DNA of 64,000 bases, from the NCBI RefSeq assembly GCF_900078665.2, contig NZ_LT546207.1:972480-1036479 (forward strand), written 5' to 3'. Below are positions 43,100-52,350 of this stretch, piece by piece. Each line of letters starts with the position of its first letter. The first letter of the stretch is position 1. The notes under the pieces were generated by a model that did no database searches, had not been told where the DNA came from, and saw only the letters and a list, made by a program, of their open reading frames with translations. The stretch is from Mycolicibacterium houstonense. GTDB lineage: Bacteria; Actinomycetota; Actinomycetes; Mycobacteriales; Mycobacteriaceae. A program made the position numbers and the translations under genes.

Positions 43100-43750
43100 A
43101 TGACGATCGTTGAGGACGTCAAAGCCGAACGTGCAGCATTCGCGGACTTCCTGATGGCACTGGGTCCGTCAGCGCAGACCGGTTGCGGTGAGTGGACTGC
43201 GATGGACCTCGCGGCCCACCTGGCGGGTGAGGAGCGCAATGGTGGGGTGACGACGTTTGTCGCCCGGTCACTGGTGGCACGTGGGGTTTCGGTGCCTGCG
43301 GCCCCCAGCCTGGTCGACATCGCGATGCGCTTGGAGCGACGCCACGGGTTTTCCGCGCTGGTGCACCGGCTGCGCCGGCCGATTCCGCGGCTGCTGCTAC
43401 GGCCTCGCGTGGCGCCGCTGACCCTGTTCGAGTACTGGACGCATCACGACGATCTCATTCGCGGCAACGGCGGAGTCCACGCCGCGCCGACGACATTGAC
43501 CGAGGCCATTCCCCTCGTACTGCGTTATCAGCTCAAGAAGCTGCCCGCCGGTGTCCGCGTGACGGTCGGCACCGCCGATGCCCGCTTCCGATGGTCGGTC
43601 GGGCCGACGCCGGGTCGAGACGTAACGGTCGCCGGCTCGCCCCCGGACCTGGTCCGATGGCTGTCGGGGCGGTTTGCGCTAGGCGAGATCACCATGACCG
43701 GACCCGACAACGCGGTGCAGGCACTTCGGGCGTTCACAGGTCGCGTGTGA
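43100..43750 (+). CDS. maleylpyruvate isomerase family (DinB-fold, mycothiol-type) protein
   Basis: About 216 residues. N-terminal ERAAFADFLMALGPSAQTGC, then GEWTAMDLAAHLAGEER (metal His), FEYWTHHDDLIRGNGG (further ligands), and a C-terminal SCP2-like part (GRDVTVAGSPPDLVRWLSGR, ALGEITMTGPDNAV). This is the layout of TIGR03085/TIGR03083-type proteins, putatively mycothiol-dependent. Start ATG 43100; earlier in-frame starts exist. Confidence 0.82.
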   Translation: MTIVEDVKAERAAFADFLMALGPSAQTGCGEWTAMDLAAHLAGEERNGGVTTFVARSLVARGVSVPAAPSLVDIAMRLERRHGFSALVHRLRRPIPRLLLRPRVAPLTLFEYWTHHDDLIRGNGGVHAAPTTLTEAIPLVLRYQLKKLPAGVRVTVGTADARFRWSVGPTPGRDVTVAGSPPDLVRWLSGRFALGEITMTGPDNAVQALRAFTGRV

Positions 43751-43820
43751 CCACGGGAGGCGACCTCTGAGACCGCGGACCCACGGCGAGGACTCACATG
43801 GCCTCGCCCCCCCCTGAGCG

Positions 43821-44498
43821 TCAGGTCGCCGGATGCGGCGAGACACCGGTGGCCCGGCCGTACAGCTCTGCGGCCGCGCTCATCGACGCCTTGACGGTGT
43901 TGTAGTAATGCGTTCCAACCCCACCGTGGTACTTGAGCAGCTGCGGGTTCTGCGCGAGCGTGGCTGCCAGCACGGTGTCGCTGGTGATGCCGTACTTCTT
44001 GAACGCCTCGGTGAACCGGGCAATGAACCGGGAGATCGCCTTGTTGGGGTCTTGACGTTCGGCCACCGTGCCGAAGCTGGCCTTCTCCTGGAACAGGCCG
44101 ATGACCTCGTCGGCCGCACCACCCGGCCCGCCGTAGGCCTGGACACCGCCGGAGGCCGTCGGGCGGAAACTCGACTCGATCTTCGCGGTGGCGATGACGG
44201 TCTTGATCTGGTCCTCACTCAACTTGGCCGCCCTGCCCTGGCTGACGATGGCCCTCACGATGTCTTGAGCATTGGAGTCTTTGGTCACCACAACCGGTGC
44301 CGGGGTGATGGCTGCGGCCGGCCTGGGGACGGTGTCGCCCGTGGGCCGATGCTCGACCGCGATCGGCACATCTGGGGGCACGGGCCGAGAAAGCAGACTG
44401 GCGCCACCTAGGCCGGTGGCGACGAGCAGGGTGGCGGTGATTGCCTTTACACTCTTTAGTTTTCCGAACGTCTCCGGCGATCGGACGACTTTGGGCAT
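43821..44498 (-). CDS. exported lysozyme-like (lytic transglycosylase-type) protein
   Basis: 225 residues. N-terminal hydrophobic export segment (AITATLLVATGLGGASLL), a proline-rich linker, then a domain containing IKTVIATAKIESSFRPTASG and VIGLFQEKASFGT. The ESSF ... GLFQ arrangement matches the catalytic Glu (E108) and following motif of lysozyme-fold transglycosylases. It may cleave peptidoglycan glycan strands. Start ATG 44498 with CAGGAG ten bases upstream. Not a recognised Rpf protein. Confidence 0.7.
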   Translation of the reverse strand: MPKVVRSPETFGKLKSVKAITATLLVATGLGGASLLSRPVPPDVPIAVEHRPTGDTVPRPAAAITPAPVVVTKDSNAQDIVRAIVSQGRAAKLSEDQIKTVIATAKIESSFRPTASGGVQAYGGPGGAADEVIGLFQEKASFGTVAERQDPNKAISRFIARFTEAFKKYGITSDTVLAATLAQNPQLLKYHGGVGTHYYNTVKASMSAAAELYGRATGVSPHPAT

Positions 44499-44932
44499 GG
44501 TCTTGCTCTCCTGAGTGAGGGTTTGAACTTGTAGATCCGTGGACCGGACACGATCACCCCCTCCAACCCCGCACGTCAGCGCGAAACAGGGTCGAACCTC
44601 GCAACGGCCACCATGCGCAGACGAGCAGCGCACGACCAGATGCGCACCGACAGGAGTTTGCTGCGTGGATTGCAGCCGCAGCGAAGCAGAACCGGCCTGC
44701 CGCCGACAACTCGTATGCGTGGCAACCACCACCCCTGTTGCCACATTGTGAGCTACGCCATCTTGCCAGGTGATACGGCATCGTAGTGATTAGCCAAGGA
44801 CTGTATTGGAACATTCAGGATCTGGCAAAACGCCCCCAGCCGGGCCGAGCGCGAACGCTGGCCACCCATGAACGACGCGTGCAGTTCATTTGCCGTACGC
44901 CGGCATGGCGGGACGCCTCAGGCTCCGAGCTA

Positions 44933-45256
44933 AGCGAGCACGTCGCCGAGATCCCAGTAGACCGGCGGCACCGAGCCGATGTCGATCCCCCGACGTGAAT
45001 ATCGAGCCGCGCTCCAATGAGATGCCGTGCACGATAGATCAATTCGCGGGCTGCGCTGGCCGCATCCGTTGGCGGGTCGCCGTCGCTATCCCAGAAGGCG
45101 TCCGCTTCGGTGCCCGCTCCCTCCCGCACACGATGAATCGTCCAGTCGGCCAAGGGATCACCCCACGACGCCGCGTCAAAGTCGAGCACCCCAGTGATCC
45201 GGCACTGCACCCGGCAAGTTGGGGCGTGACTTCGTTCGCTCAGATGAGATCATCGT
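44933..45256 (-). pseudogene. aminoglycoside phosphotransferase-family remnant
   Basis: Reading on the minus strand, pieces of the APH-family C-terminus are visible in more than one frame. HDDLI followed by a stop and AN (catalytic HxDL..AN loop) comes first, then ITGVLDFDAASWGDPLADW (the DFD metal motif), YRARHLIGARLDIHVG, and after a frameshift in a G run, GIDIGSVPPVYWDLGDVLA. The N-terminal lobe is missing. It is a decayed kinase gene. Confidence 0.7.
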
Positions 45257-45259
45257 GAT

Positions 45260-45892
45260 GTGGGCGGCCTACAACTACCTGCGGATGTGCGGGCACTCGT
45301 CTTCGATGTCGGAGAAACCCTCGTCGACGAATCCCGCACCTGGTCCGACCAAGCCCGACAGGCCGGCGTCACGCCCTTCACATTGATGGGCGTTATCGGG
45401 GCACTGATCGAACGCGGCGAAGACCACCGAGCCGCGTGGGACATGCTCGGAATCCGCCGTCCGACAACCCCTCCCACCATCACCACCGCCGACCTCTATC
45501 CCGACGCACTAGCCTGCCTCCGGGCCGCCAGATCCGCCGGGCTGATCGTTGGAGTTGCTGGAAATCAGCCGGCCGGCGCGGTCGAACAGCTGGCAACGCT
45601 CGGCTTCGGCGCCGACTTCGTCGCCTCCTCGGCCGAGTGGAACGTCTCGAAGCCGTCCGCCGAGTTCTTCACCAGACTGACTCGTGCCGCCCACCTCGAC
45701 GCCTGTCAGATCATGTATATCGGTGACCGTCTCGACAACGACATCCTGCCCGCGCGGTCGGCAGGATTACGTACGGCACTCATCCGTCGCGGCCCGTGGG
45801 GACATCTTCACGCCCGGTATCCAGAGGCCACATTGGCTGATTTGCAGCTTGATTCGTTGGCGCGACTAACCGAGACGCTTGATCCAGACTGA
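45260..45892 (+). CDS. HAD family hydrolase
   Basis: 210 residues with the HAD motifs in order: I, VRALVFDVGETLVDES (Asp nucleophile; the second Asp of DxD is replaced by Gly, common in some subfamilies); II, LIVGVAGNQPAG; III, VSKPSAEFF; IV, IMYIGDRLDNDILPA. Probably a phosphatase or related hydrolase of unknown substrate. GTG 45260 start; no clear ribosome binding site, and the upstream remnant suggests local rearrangement. Confidence 0.83.
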   Translation: MGGLQLPADVRALVFDVGETLVDESRTWSDQARQAGVTPFTLMGVIGALIERGEDHRAAWDMLGIRRPTTPPTITTADLYPDALACLRAARSAGLIVGVAGNQPAGAVEQLATLGFGADFVASSAEWNVSKPSAEFFTRLTRAAHLDACQIMYIGDRLDNDILPARSAGLRTALIRRGPWGHLHARYPEATLADLQLDSLARLTETLDPD

Positions 45893-46072
45893 TCGCATCC
45901 ATCGCAGCTGCACCTCTGATGCCCATGGCCCAAACCGGTGGCCCGGATGAGCCCGCCGAAAGCCTTGCTGCCGTGAACCGAGCAGGTTTGAAGTCCCATC
46001 GTTTGGCTACACCCCGGTTGAACCGAACGCAATAGCTCCTGCACAGCAGGAGAATGGCGGAGGGAGCCTGAC

Positions 46073-46525
46073 GTGGCATTCACGAAGATCGCTTTGAAAT
46101 CGACCATAGCCGCCGCTGGCATCGCGGCGGCCGGGATTCTGGCACCAACGGCATACGCCGATCCGACGGCCTTGGAGTTCGGCGAAACGGCCGAGATTCC
46201 GAGTCCCGGTGGCGCCATCGATTACACCGTGAGTAACTTGCAACCCAGCGGTCACAACGACGGCATCTGGTATTCGGACGTCACGGCCCGAGCCGTGAGT
46301 GGCTTCCCCACCCCGAACATCGCCGATTTCAACGCGCGGGCGGTCAACAGCTCCACCTACGCGAACATGAAGGGAAACCAGACCGACGGCCTGCCTAACC
46401 AGCCGATCGCCATGGGCACCCAGACAAGCGGGCGGGTTTACTTCGACGTCCGCGGCGGCACGGCGCCCGACAGCGTGGTTTACCGGGATGCCGGGGGAAC
46501 CGACAAGGTGGTCTGGAAGGGCTGA
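46073..46525 (+). CDS. MPT63-family secreted protein
   Basis: 150 residues. Signal peptide (STIAAAGIAAAGILAPTAYA), then an immunoglobulin-like beta fold resembling the secreted antigen MPT63/MPB63 (Rv1926c): GAIDYTVSNLQPSG, TARAVSGFPTPNIADFNARA, QPIAMGTQTSGRVYFDVRGG, and a C-terminal DKVVWKG. The M. tuberculosis protein is secreted, with uncertain function. GTG 46073 has GGAGGGAG about seven bases upstream. Confidence 0.87.
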   Translation: MAFTKIALKSTIAAAGIAAAGILAPTAYADPTALEFGETAEIPSPGGAIDYTVSNLQPSGHNDGIWYSDVTARAVSGFPTPNIADFNARAVNSSTYANMKGNQTDGLPNQPIAMGTQTSGRVYFDVRGGTAPDSVVYRDAGGTDKVVWKG

Positions 46526-46603
46526 GCGCCACCGGGTTGAGCTCCAGAACTCCAACATCTGCGAACATCGTCGGGTGTCTACCCTCGCTGTGAGGTCGCA
46601 CCG

Positions 46604-47470
46604 ATGACCGTCGAAGGCGACCTCGACTCGCTCTACGGCGTACCGCCGGAGCAGTTCACCGCGCGGCGCAAGGATCTCGCGGCTGCGGCGAAGAAACGTG
46701 GTGACGCTGACGCGGCCAAGGTGATCGGCGCGGCACGACGACCGACGACAGCGGCCTGGGTGGTGAACCGGCTGACGCTGACCGACGAAACAGTGCGCCC
46801 GAGGGTGACCGAGCTGCACGAAGCCCTGCGTGCCGCGCACGCAGCCATGGACGGGCAGCGCATCCGCGAACTGTCCTCGGTACAGCGGCAGTTGGTGCAG
46901 GAACTGGCCCGTGCCGCGTTCGCGGCCGCGGATGTGAATCCCACGGCGTCGGTGCGCGACGACGTCACGGGCACCCTGCAGGCGGCAATCGCAGATCCGG
47001 AGGTGGCTGCGCGGCTGGGGCGGCTGTCCAAGGCCGAAGAGTGGTCAGGCTTCGGCGACTTCGGCGCGTCGTCCGCAGTGACCACGAAAGTTCGGCCCAC
47101 CACCGGGTCGACGTCGAAGACTCCCCCACCGCCGTCGGAAACCAAGCAGCCAGAGCGGGACTCCGCAGCGATCGATGAGGCCCGACACACCCGCAACACG
47201 GCCGCCTCCGAAGTGGAGGCCGCCCGCGACACGCTCGACGATGCACTCGCCACGGTGTCCGAGCATCGGGCCAAGGTCAAGACCGCACGTCGGCGATACG
47301 AGAAGCTGCTGGAGAGCCTCGCCGCCGCCGAGCACGACCTGGAGGCGGCGGCGACAGAGCTCGATGAGGCAGAGCGCTCGGCGAAAGGTCTGCAGAAACG
47401 GATGGAGACGGCCGAAGCGGCTCTGAGGCAAGCGGATTCGCGGCTGGACCGACTCAGGGAAAGAGAATGA
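46604..47470 (+). CDS. coiled-coil hypothetical protein
   Basis: 288 residues. N-terminal domain LDSLYGVPPEQFTARRKDLA and RPTTAAWVVNRLTLTDETVR, then a flexible S/T/P-rich linker (residues about 165-190), and a long alanine/glutamate/arginine-rich coiled coil (about 195-288: SEVEAARDTLDDALATVSEH and beyond). The family occurs in actinobacteria with no known function. It is cytosolic, with no signal or membrane segment. Confidence 0.8.
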   Translation: MTVEGDLDSLYGVPPEQFTARRKDLAAAAKKRGDADAAKVIGAARRPTTAAWVVNRLTLTDETVRPRVTELHEALRAAHAAMDGQRIRELSSVQRQLVQELARAAFAAADVNPTASVRDDVTGTLQAAIADPEVAARLGRLSKAEEWSGFGDFGASSAVTTKVRPTTGSTSKTPPPPSETKQPERDSAAIDEARHTRNTAASEVEAARDTLDDALATVSEHRAKVKTARRRYEKLLESLAAAEHDLEAAATELDEAERSAKGLQKRMETAEAALRQADSRLDRLRERE

Positions 47471-47486
47471 CAGGCGAATCCGACCG

Positions 47487-48071
47487 CTACGGGCCGAGCA
47501 ACGCCATCGCCGGCTCGATCAGCGCGAGCAGACGTGTACGTGGGATACCGTCGCGGGCCTGGACGGAAATGCCGTGCAGCACGGCCGCATAGGCGTCGCC
47601 CAACGCCTGCGCATCCGTACCGGCAGGGAGTTCGCCCGCGGCAACGGCGGCGCGCACACGTTCGACCAGTGAGTCGGTGCGCCTGCGCCGATGCTCGGCC
47701 AGCCATTGCCGGACCACATCATTGGCCGGTGAGCAATTGGTGGCCGAGCTGACCACCATGCAGCCGCGCGCACCACGCTGCGTGTACACGTCGACCGCCT
47801 CGCGCAGCATCCGCTCGAACGCGTGGCGGACCGTCGGCTCTTCGGCGAGGGCACGATCGGCGAACCCGCCCTCCTGTTGCTCGTACCGATCGATGGCTTC
47901 CCGGAACAACGTCTCCTTCGACCCGTAGGCCGCGTACAGCCGCGCCGAAGCCAGCCCGGTGGCCGCGACGAGATCGCTCATGGACGTGCTCTCGTACCCG
48001 CGTTCCCAGAACACCTGCTGGATCTTCTCGAGGACTTCGTCCCGGTCGAATTCCCTTGGTCTGCCGGCCAT
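47487..48071 (-). CDS. TetR/AcrR family regulator
   Basis: 194 residues: HTH EVLEKIQQVFWERGYESTSM, SDLVAATGLASARLYAAYGS, KETLFREAIDRY, followed by an AcrR-type ligand domain (GCMVVSSATNCSPANDVVRQ). It lies 10 bases downstream of the alcohol dehydrogenase stop on the same strand and probably regulates that gene, now frameshifted. Confidence 0.88.
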   Translation of the reverse strand: MAGRPREFDRDEVLEKIQQVFWERGYESTSMSDLVAATGLASARLYAAYGSKETLFREAIDRYEQQEGGFADRALAEEPTVRHAFERMLREAVDVYTQRGARGCMVVSSATNCSPANDVVRQWLAEHRRRRTDSLVERVRAAVAAGELPAGTDAQALGDAYAAVLHGISVQARDGIPRTRLLALIEPAMALLGP

Positions 48072-48081
48072 TCAACTCACC

Positions 48082-49154
48082 TCAGAATCGGTCGATCACC
48101 ACGACGCCGGTTGTGCCGAACGACGCCATCGATTCAAGCACCGAGCTCACCTCATCGAGGCTGACGGTACGAGAGACGACCTCGTCCGGACGGAGCCGAC
48201 CCGCATCGATCATCGCGAGCATCGGACCGAACTGGTGTCCGGCCATGCCGAACGCATTCTGGAACTCGAGTTCCTTGATCAGCATGAGATCGATGGGTAC
48301 CGCGATCTGACCGCCGTCGGCCGCCACGGTGTGACCCAGCTGCAAGTGGCGACCCCGGGTACGCAACGAGTGCAACGACGCCTGGCAGGTCTGTGCGAGC
48401 CCAACCGCATCTACCGACACGTGGGCACCGCCCCGGTCAGCTCGACGATCTCGGCGGCAGCCTCCGGCGCGGCGGCCGTGGTGGTGTGGACGGCTCCGAG
48501 TCGGCCTGCCGCAGCGACCTTGTCGACGGCAATGTCGACTGCGATCACATTGGCCCCTGCGGCGGCGGCGATCTGGACTGCGGCCAAGCCCATACCTCCG
48601 CCCGCCCCATAGACCGCGACCCATTCGCCGGGGCGTACCCGCGCCTGGTCGACGATGCCGTGAAAGGCCGCGATGTAGCGGCAGCCGAGACTGGCCGCGG
48701 AGACGAAGCTCAACGACTCCGGCAGCGCCACCATGTTGACGTCGGCGAAGCGGACGACCACATACTCGGCGAAAGCGCCCCAATAGGAAACTCCGGGCAC
48801 CAACGTGCCGCCGTGTTCGCACACGTGCTGATGGCCGGCCCGGCACATCCCGCAGTCGCCGTCACCCGGATTCATCGGGAACGTCACCCTGTCCCCTGCG
48901 CGCCAGCGCCGGACCTCGGAGCCGACTTCCTCGACGACACCGGCGAATTCGTGGCCCAAGACGAAGGGAGCAGCGACACGAGGCCCACCGGCCCAGAAGT
49001 TCCCCGACCACAAGGCCCAGTCCGTGCGGCAGATGCCGTTGGCCATCACCCGCACGATCGCTCCGTCCGGCGGGCAGGTCGGCTCCGGCACTTCCTGCAC
49101 GACCAATGGTTGCCCGAGTTCCTCGATCACCGCAGCCCGCACCATCTCCTCCAT
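48082..49154 (-). pseudogene. zinc-dependent alcohol dehydrogenase with a single frameshift
   Basis: The first 248 or so codons (49154 to about 48412) encode the catalytic domain and most of the Rossmann domain: NGICRTDWALWSG, GHEFAGVVEEVGSEV, structural zinc cysteines in GDCGMCRAGHQHVCEHG, and GAGGGMGLAAVQIA. Near 48415-48430 the frame breaks: one frame ends in ELTGAVPTCR while the next frame continues GGAHVSVDAVGLAQTCQASL to SFGTTGVVVIDRF. One missing base would restore a full-length enzyme of about 355 residues. It is either a recent pseudogene or a sequencing error; everything else is intact. Confidence 0.8.
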
Positions 49155-49199
49155 TCTTTGTCGCTCAACAAAGAATAACCTCACAGGACGCCACCCGCG

Positions 49200-49225
49200 A
49201 ACACTTAGCCCTTGCGCTAAGTGTT
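49200..49225. promoter_or_regulatory. 9-bp inverted repeat, ArsR-type operator
   Basis: AACACTTAG and CTAAGTGTT are perfectly complementary around 8 bases, 23 bp upstream of the ArsR start; a half-site ACTTAG follows at 49238-49243. It is located between the alcohol dehydrogenase remnant and the ArsR gene. Confidence 0.65.
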
Positions 49226-49247
49226 GCCATATTGGATACTTAGCCTC

Positions 49248-49589
49248 GTGGCACAGTATTCGGCCGAACTCGATGAGGTCTTCCTGGCGCTCGCAGACCC
49301 GACCAGGCGCGCAGTGATCCACCAGCTCGGGCGCGGGCCGGCGAGCGTGGGCGATCTGGCCGGCAAGGCCACCATGACGCTCCCCTCGTTCATGAAGCAC
49401 GTGCGGATGCTCGAGTCGACGGGCCTGATCCGCACGGCGAAGGTCGGCCGCGTCCGCACCTGCCAGCTCAACCAGGAACGGCTCACTGTCATCGAAGACT
49501 GGCTGACACAGCAGCGGCGCGTCTGGGAGGAACGCACCGACCGGCTGGAGCAATTCGTCACCGCATCCGAGAAAGGAAACCCGACATGA
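49248..49589 (+). CDS. ArsR family regulator of the AHSA1-coupled type
   Basis: 113 residues: LDEVFLALADPTRRAVIHQL, VGDLAGKATMTLPSFMKHVR, MLESTGLIRTAKVGRVRTCQ, LEDWLxQQRRVWEERxDRLE-type end. This is the HTH class always found with an SRPBCC protein. The GTG at 49248 gives the canonical N-terminus. No metal-binding cysteines in the recognition helix region, so it probably senses something other than metals. Its stop overlaps the next start (ATGA). Confidence 0.87.
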   Translation: MAQYSAELDEVFLALADPTRRAVIHQLGRGPASVGDLAGKATMTLPSFMKHVRMLESTGLIRTAKVGRVRTCQLNQERLTVIEDWLTQQRRVWEERTDRLEQFVTASEKGNPT

Positions 49590-50056
49590 ACCCTGATCTC
49601 GACCTCAGCGTCGAGCGGATCATCCGCGCACCCCGCAAGGCGGTTTGGGAGGCCTGGACCAACCCGGACAGCTTGGCGCAGTGGTGGATCCCCGCGCCGA
49701 TGCTGTGCCGCGTGGAACGCTTGGACGTCCGCCCGGGTGGGGCGTTTGTCACCCGGATGAGTGAGGACGGCGGCGAGTTCGTGCCGCATCTGGATGCCTG
49801 TTTCCTCCGGGTCGACGAGTTCGAGCGGTTGGTGTTCACCAACGCCGTGGACAGCGGCTGGCGACCGGCCAGCCCGGCTCCCATCTCGATGACCGCCGAA
49901 GTCACGATGCGTGATCACGCCGACGGCACCGACTACCGCATCATCGCCCGCCACGGCGACCCGGCCGCCAAGAACCGCCATGCCGAACTCGGCTTCGCCG
50001 AAGGTTGGGCAACCGTCGCCGATCAACTCTCGCGATTCACCGAGAGCAGGCGCTGA
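49586..50056 (+). CDS. SRPBCC (AHSA1-like) domain protein
   Basis: 156 residues with the AHSA1 signature: LSVERIIRAPRKAVWEAWTN, PDSLAQWWIPAP, VRPGGAFVTRM, FAEGWATVADQLSRF. Helix-grip fold that binds hydrophobic ligands. It is translationally coupled to the ArsR regulator (4-base overlap), the standard pairing. Ligand unknown. Confidence 0.88.
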   Translation: MNPDLDLSVERIIRAPRKAVWEAWTNPDSLAQWWIPAPMLCRVERLDVRPGGAFVTRMSEDGGEFVPHLDACFLRVDEFERLVFTNAVDSGWRPASPAPISMTAEVTMRDHADGTDYRIIARHGDPAAKNRHAELGFAEGWATVADQLSRFTESRR

Positions 50057-50060
50057 GAAG

Positions 50061-50606
50061 CTACGTCGGCTCGTATCGCATCGCCACCGCGCCGGACCCG
50101 AACTCCCGCCGGCCCACGAGCTTCAAGTCGACATACGTCGACAGGCCGGCGAACAGCGTCCGCCCATGGCCCACCAGCCTGGGATGCACCACGAACTCGT
50201 ACTCGTCGATCAATCCCAGCTCTGCCAACGCCATCGGAAGCGTCACTCCTCCGACGTACAGCCCGGCACCCTGCTCACGCTTGAGCTGCTGTACCGCGGA
50301 GGCCAGATCACCCCGCACGAGCTCGGCGTTCCAGTCCACGCGTTCCAAGGTGCTCGAGACGACGTACTTCTTCATGGCGTCGATCGTCCGGGCGAAGGGC
50401 TCCATCCACTCGGGTCGCGTCCCCGGTGGTGCCGGTGACCGCCACGCGTCCTCCATCATCTGGTACGTCACCCGGCCGAACAGCAGGGCATCGACTCTGT
50501 CGAACATCTCGATCGCGTGCCGATGCATATCGGCATTCGGGACGAGGGCGCGATGGTCACAGCATCCGTCCAGCGTGACATTGATCGAATACCGAAGAGG
50601 TCTCAT
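50061..50606 (-). CDS. dihydrofolate reductase-fold protein (RibD C-terminal type)
   Basis: 181 residues: RYSINVTLDGCCDHRALVPN, VDALLFGRVTYQMMEDAWRS, KYVVSSTLERVDWNAELVRG, LYVGGVTLPMALAELGLIDE. This is the dihydrofolate reductase-like/RibD_C family common in actinobacteria. It is an NADPH-type reductase of unknown substrate. Convergent with the AHSA1 gene, with four bases between stops. Confidence 0.85.
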   Translation of the reverse strand: MRPLRYSINVTLDGCCDHRALVPNADMHRHAIEMFDRVDALLFGRVTYQMMEDAWRSPAPPGTRPEWMEPFARTIDAMKKYVVSSTLERVDWNAELVRGDLASAVQQLKREQGAGLYVGGVTLPMALAELGLIDEYEFVVHPRLVGHGRTLFAGLSTYVDLKLVGRREFGSGAVAMRYEPT

Positions 50607-50662
50607 TTCGGGCTCCTGACGCCGGCCGGCAAGTAGGGTATCGCCGCTACATCTGATGGATC

Positions 50663-51583
50663 ATGCCTGTTGCAACCGACAAGGTGGCCGAGTTGGGCTT
50701 GACTGACCGAGGTTTCAAGAACGCGGACGCGCGACGACGCTACATGTCCGTGTACGACGAGGTACGAGCATTAACGCCCCATCCGGACGTCGTACACGAC
50801 GTGCCAACCGAATTCGGCACCGTGCGCGTCTACCAACATGGCCCAGATGGCGGTGTACCCGTCGTGCTGATCCACGGCTTCTTTCTCACCTCGGCGATGT
50901 GGAGGGAACAAGTCGCCGGTCTGTCAGGTGACTTCACCCTGTACGCGATCGATGCGTTGGGCCAGCCGGGTGCAAGCATTCAGGAGCGAACGATGTTCAC
51001 GCCCGCGCAGTGCGCGCGCGGCATCAACGCGGTTCTCGATGGCTTGACGCTGCGTGATGTCCACCTGGTGGGCCACTCCTACGGGGGCTGGCTTGCCGCT
51101 CACACGGCGGCACGCGCGCCCCACCTGTTGGCGACGGTGACACTGATTGACCCGGCCAACACCGTCGCCCGCCTATCGCCGAGATTCTGGAGGAGCTTGG
51201 CAGTCGTGATGACCCGCCCCCGGTCCGCGGGAGCCGAACAGGCTGCTGATTGGATTGCGGGACACCCCGCACCGGGCAGCTACATCGGTCGGCTCGCCCA
51301 GCTGTTCGTGGCCGGCTTCGACGCCTTTGGGCCACCGATACACACACCTGCTCCCCGGTTCCCGAGGGAGCGTCTCTTGCGCACAGTGCGTCTTCCGGTC
51401 CAAGTGCTCCTGGCAGGAAATACTGTTCATGACTCAGGTAAGGCGATCGAGTGGATCGCGTCGGCAGTGCCGTCATGGCGATATCACATGTGGCCCAATG
51501 CTTCACACATGTTGCCAGCCGAGGCCTCAGACGAAGTCAATGCTCAAATACGTCAGTTCGTGATCGCGCACCACAACGCTTGA
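50663..51583 (+). CDS. alpha/beta hydrolase
   Basis: 306 residues. Oxyanion-hole region VVLIHGFFLTSAMW, nucleophile elbow GHSYGGW, acid strand VQVLLAGNTVHDSG and catalytic His in WPNASHMLPAE. No signal peptide. Substrate unknown; likely an esterase or C-C hydrolase-type enzyme. Confidence 0.88.
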   Translation: MPVATDKVAELGLTDRGFKNADARRRYMSVYDEVRALTPHPDVVHDVPTEFGTVRVYQHGPDGGVPVVLIHGFFLTSAMWREQVAGLSGDFTLYAIDALGQPGASIQERTMFTPAQCARGINAVLDGLTLRDVHLVGHSYGGWLAAHTAARAPHLLATVTLIDPANTVARLSPRFWRSLAVVMTRPRSAGAEQAADWIAGHPAPGSYIGRLAQLFVAGFDAFGPPIHTPAPRFPRERLLRTVRLPVQVLLAGNTVHDSGKAIEWIASAVPSWRYHMWPNASHMLPAEASDEVNAQIRQFVIAHHNA

Positions 51584-51598
51584 CCACCTGGTGGGCAA

Positions 51599-52117
51599 TC
51601 AGACCCCGAAGGCTTCGGCATAGGCGATCTCACCGCGCGGAGTGGCCTCGTCAGGCTGGAGCGCAAGGGCGAGGAAGTTCTGGTCGGGCGCCTCGAATGG
51701 CGCGGTGATACCGAGGCGCGATGCCGGTTCGAACCCGAAACGCGGGTAGTACTCGGCGTGTCCGAGCACCACAACGAGGTTCTCCCCCATACGTCGCGCC
51801 TGCTCCAGCCCCGCTCGGATCGCCGCGGAACCAGCGCCGGAGCGCTGGGCTTCGGGCGCGACAGCGCAGGGACCGAGTGCCAGAGCAGGCTGGCCTCCCA
51901 CGGTGCATCGCGTGAGCAACGCATACCCCACGATCGAGCCGCTCGAATCGAGCGTGACGGTCGACAGTCCGTCGATCCATGCAGTCGGGTCCTGACGGAG
52001 TGCGTCGACGAGGTCGGCTTCGAGCTCGGTGGGGAATGCCGCTGCGTTCACGGCGTGAATACGCCGGATGTCCTCGGGTCGTTCGGCCCGGGTTCGCCAC
52101 ACGTCCACCCTGCTCAT
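51599..52117 (-). CDS. GNAT family N-acetyltransferase (Eis-like YhbS type)
   Basis: 172 residues: RRIHAVNAAAFPTELEADLV, LGPCAVAPEAQRSGAGSAAI (acetyl-CoA loop), LVVVLGHAEYYPRFGFEPAS (typical of the YhbS subgroup). Start ATG 52117 with a GGGGGAG just upstream; the frame remains open further upstream without support. Substrate unknown. Confidence 0.85.
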   Translation of the reverse strand: MSRVDVWRTRAERPEDIRRIHAVNAAAFPTELEADLVDALRQDPTAWIDGLSTVTLDSSGSIVGYALLTRCTVGGQPALALGPCAVAPEAQRSGAGSAAIRAGLEQARRMGENLVVVLGHAEYYPRFGFEPASRLGITAPFEAPDQNFLALALQPDEATPRGEIAYAEAFGV

Positions 52118-52350
52118 CTCCCCCGTTTCGGCGCCACGCCCGAATAGTATGGTCACAGGTACGAGAGCATCCAGCGATTTTCCGCGCTCACGTCCAGGCC
52201 CGTTCGCCGCATGATCCCCCGAGCGTGGCATCTCAGTCCCGGCGGCGATGACCCCGGACACCGGCGTTTCCCAGACCGGCTCACGCACGGCATTCAGCGA
52301 TGATGCGGACATCGCCGACCCTTCCCCGAACCAGAATGGAGTGAAAACCT

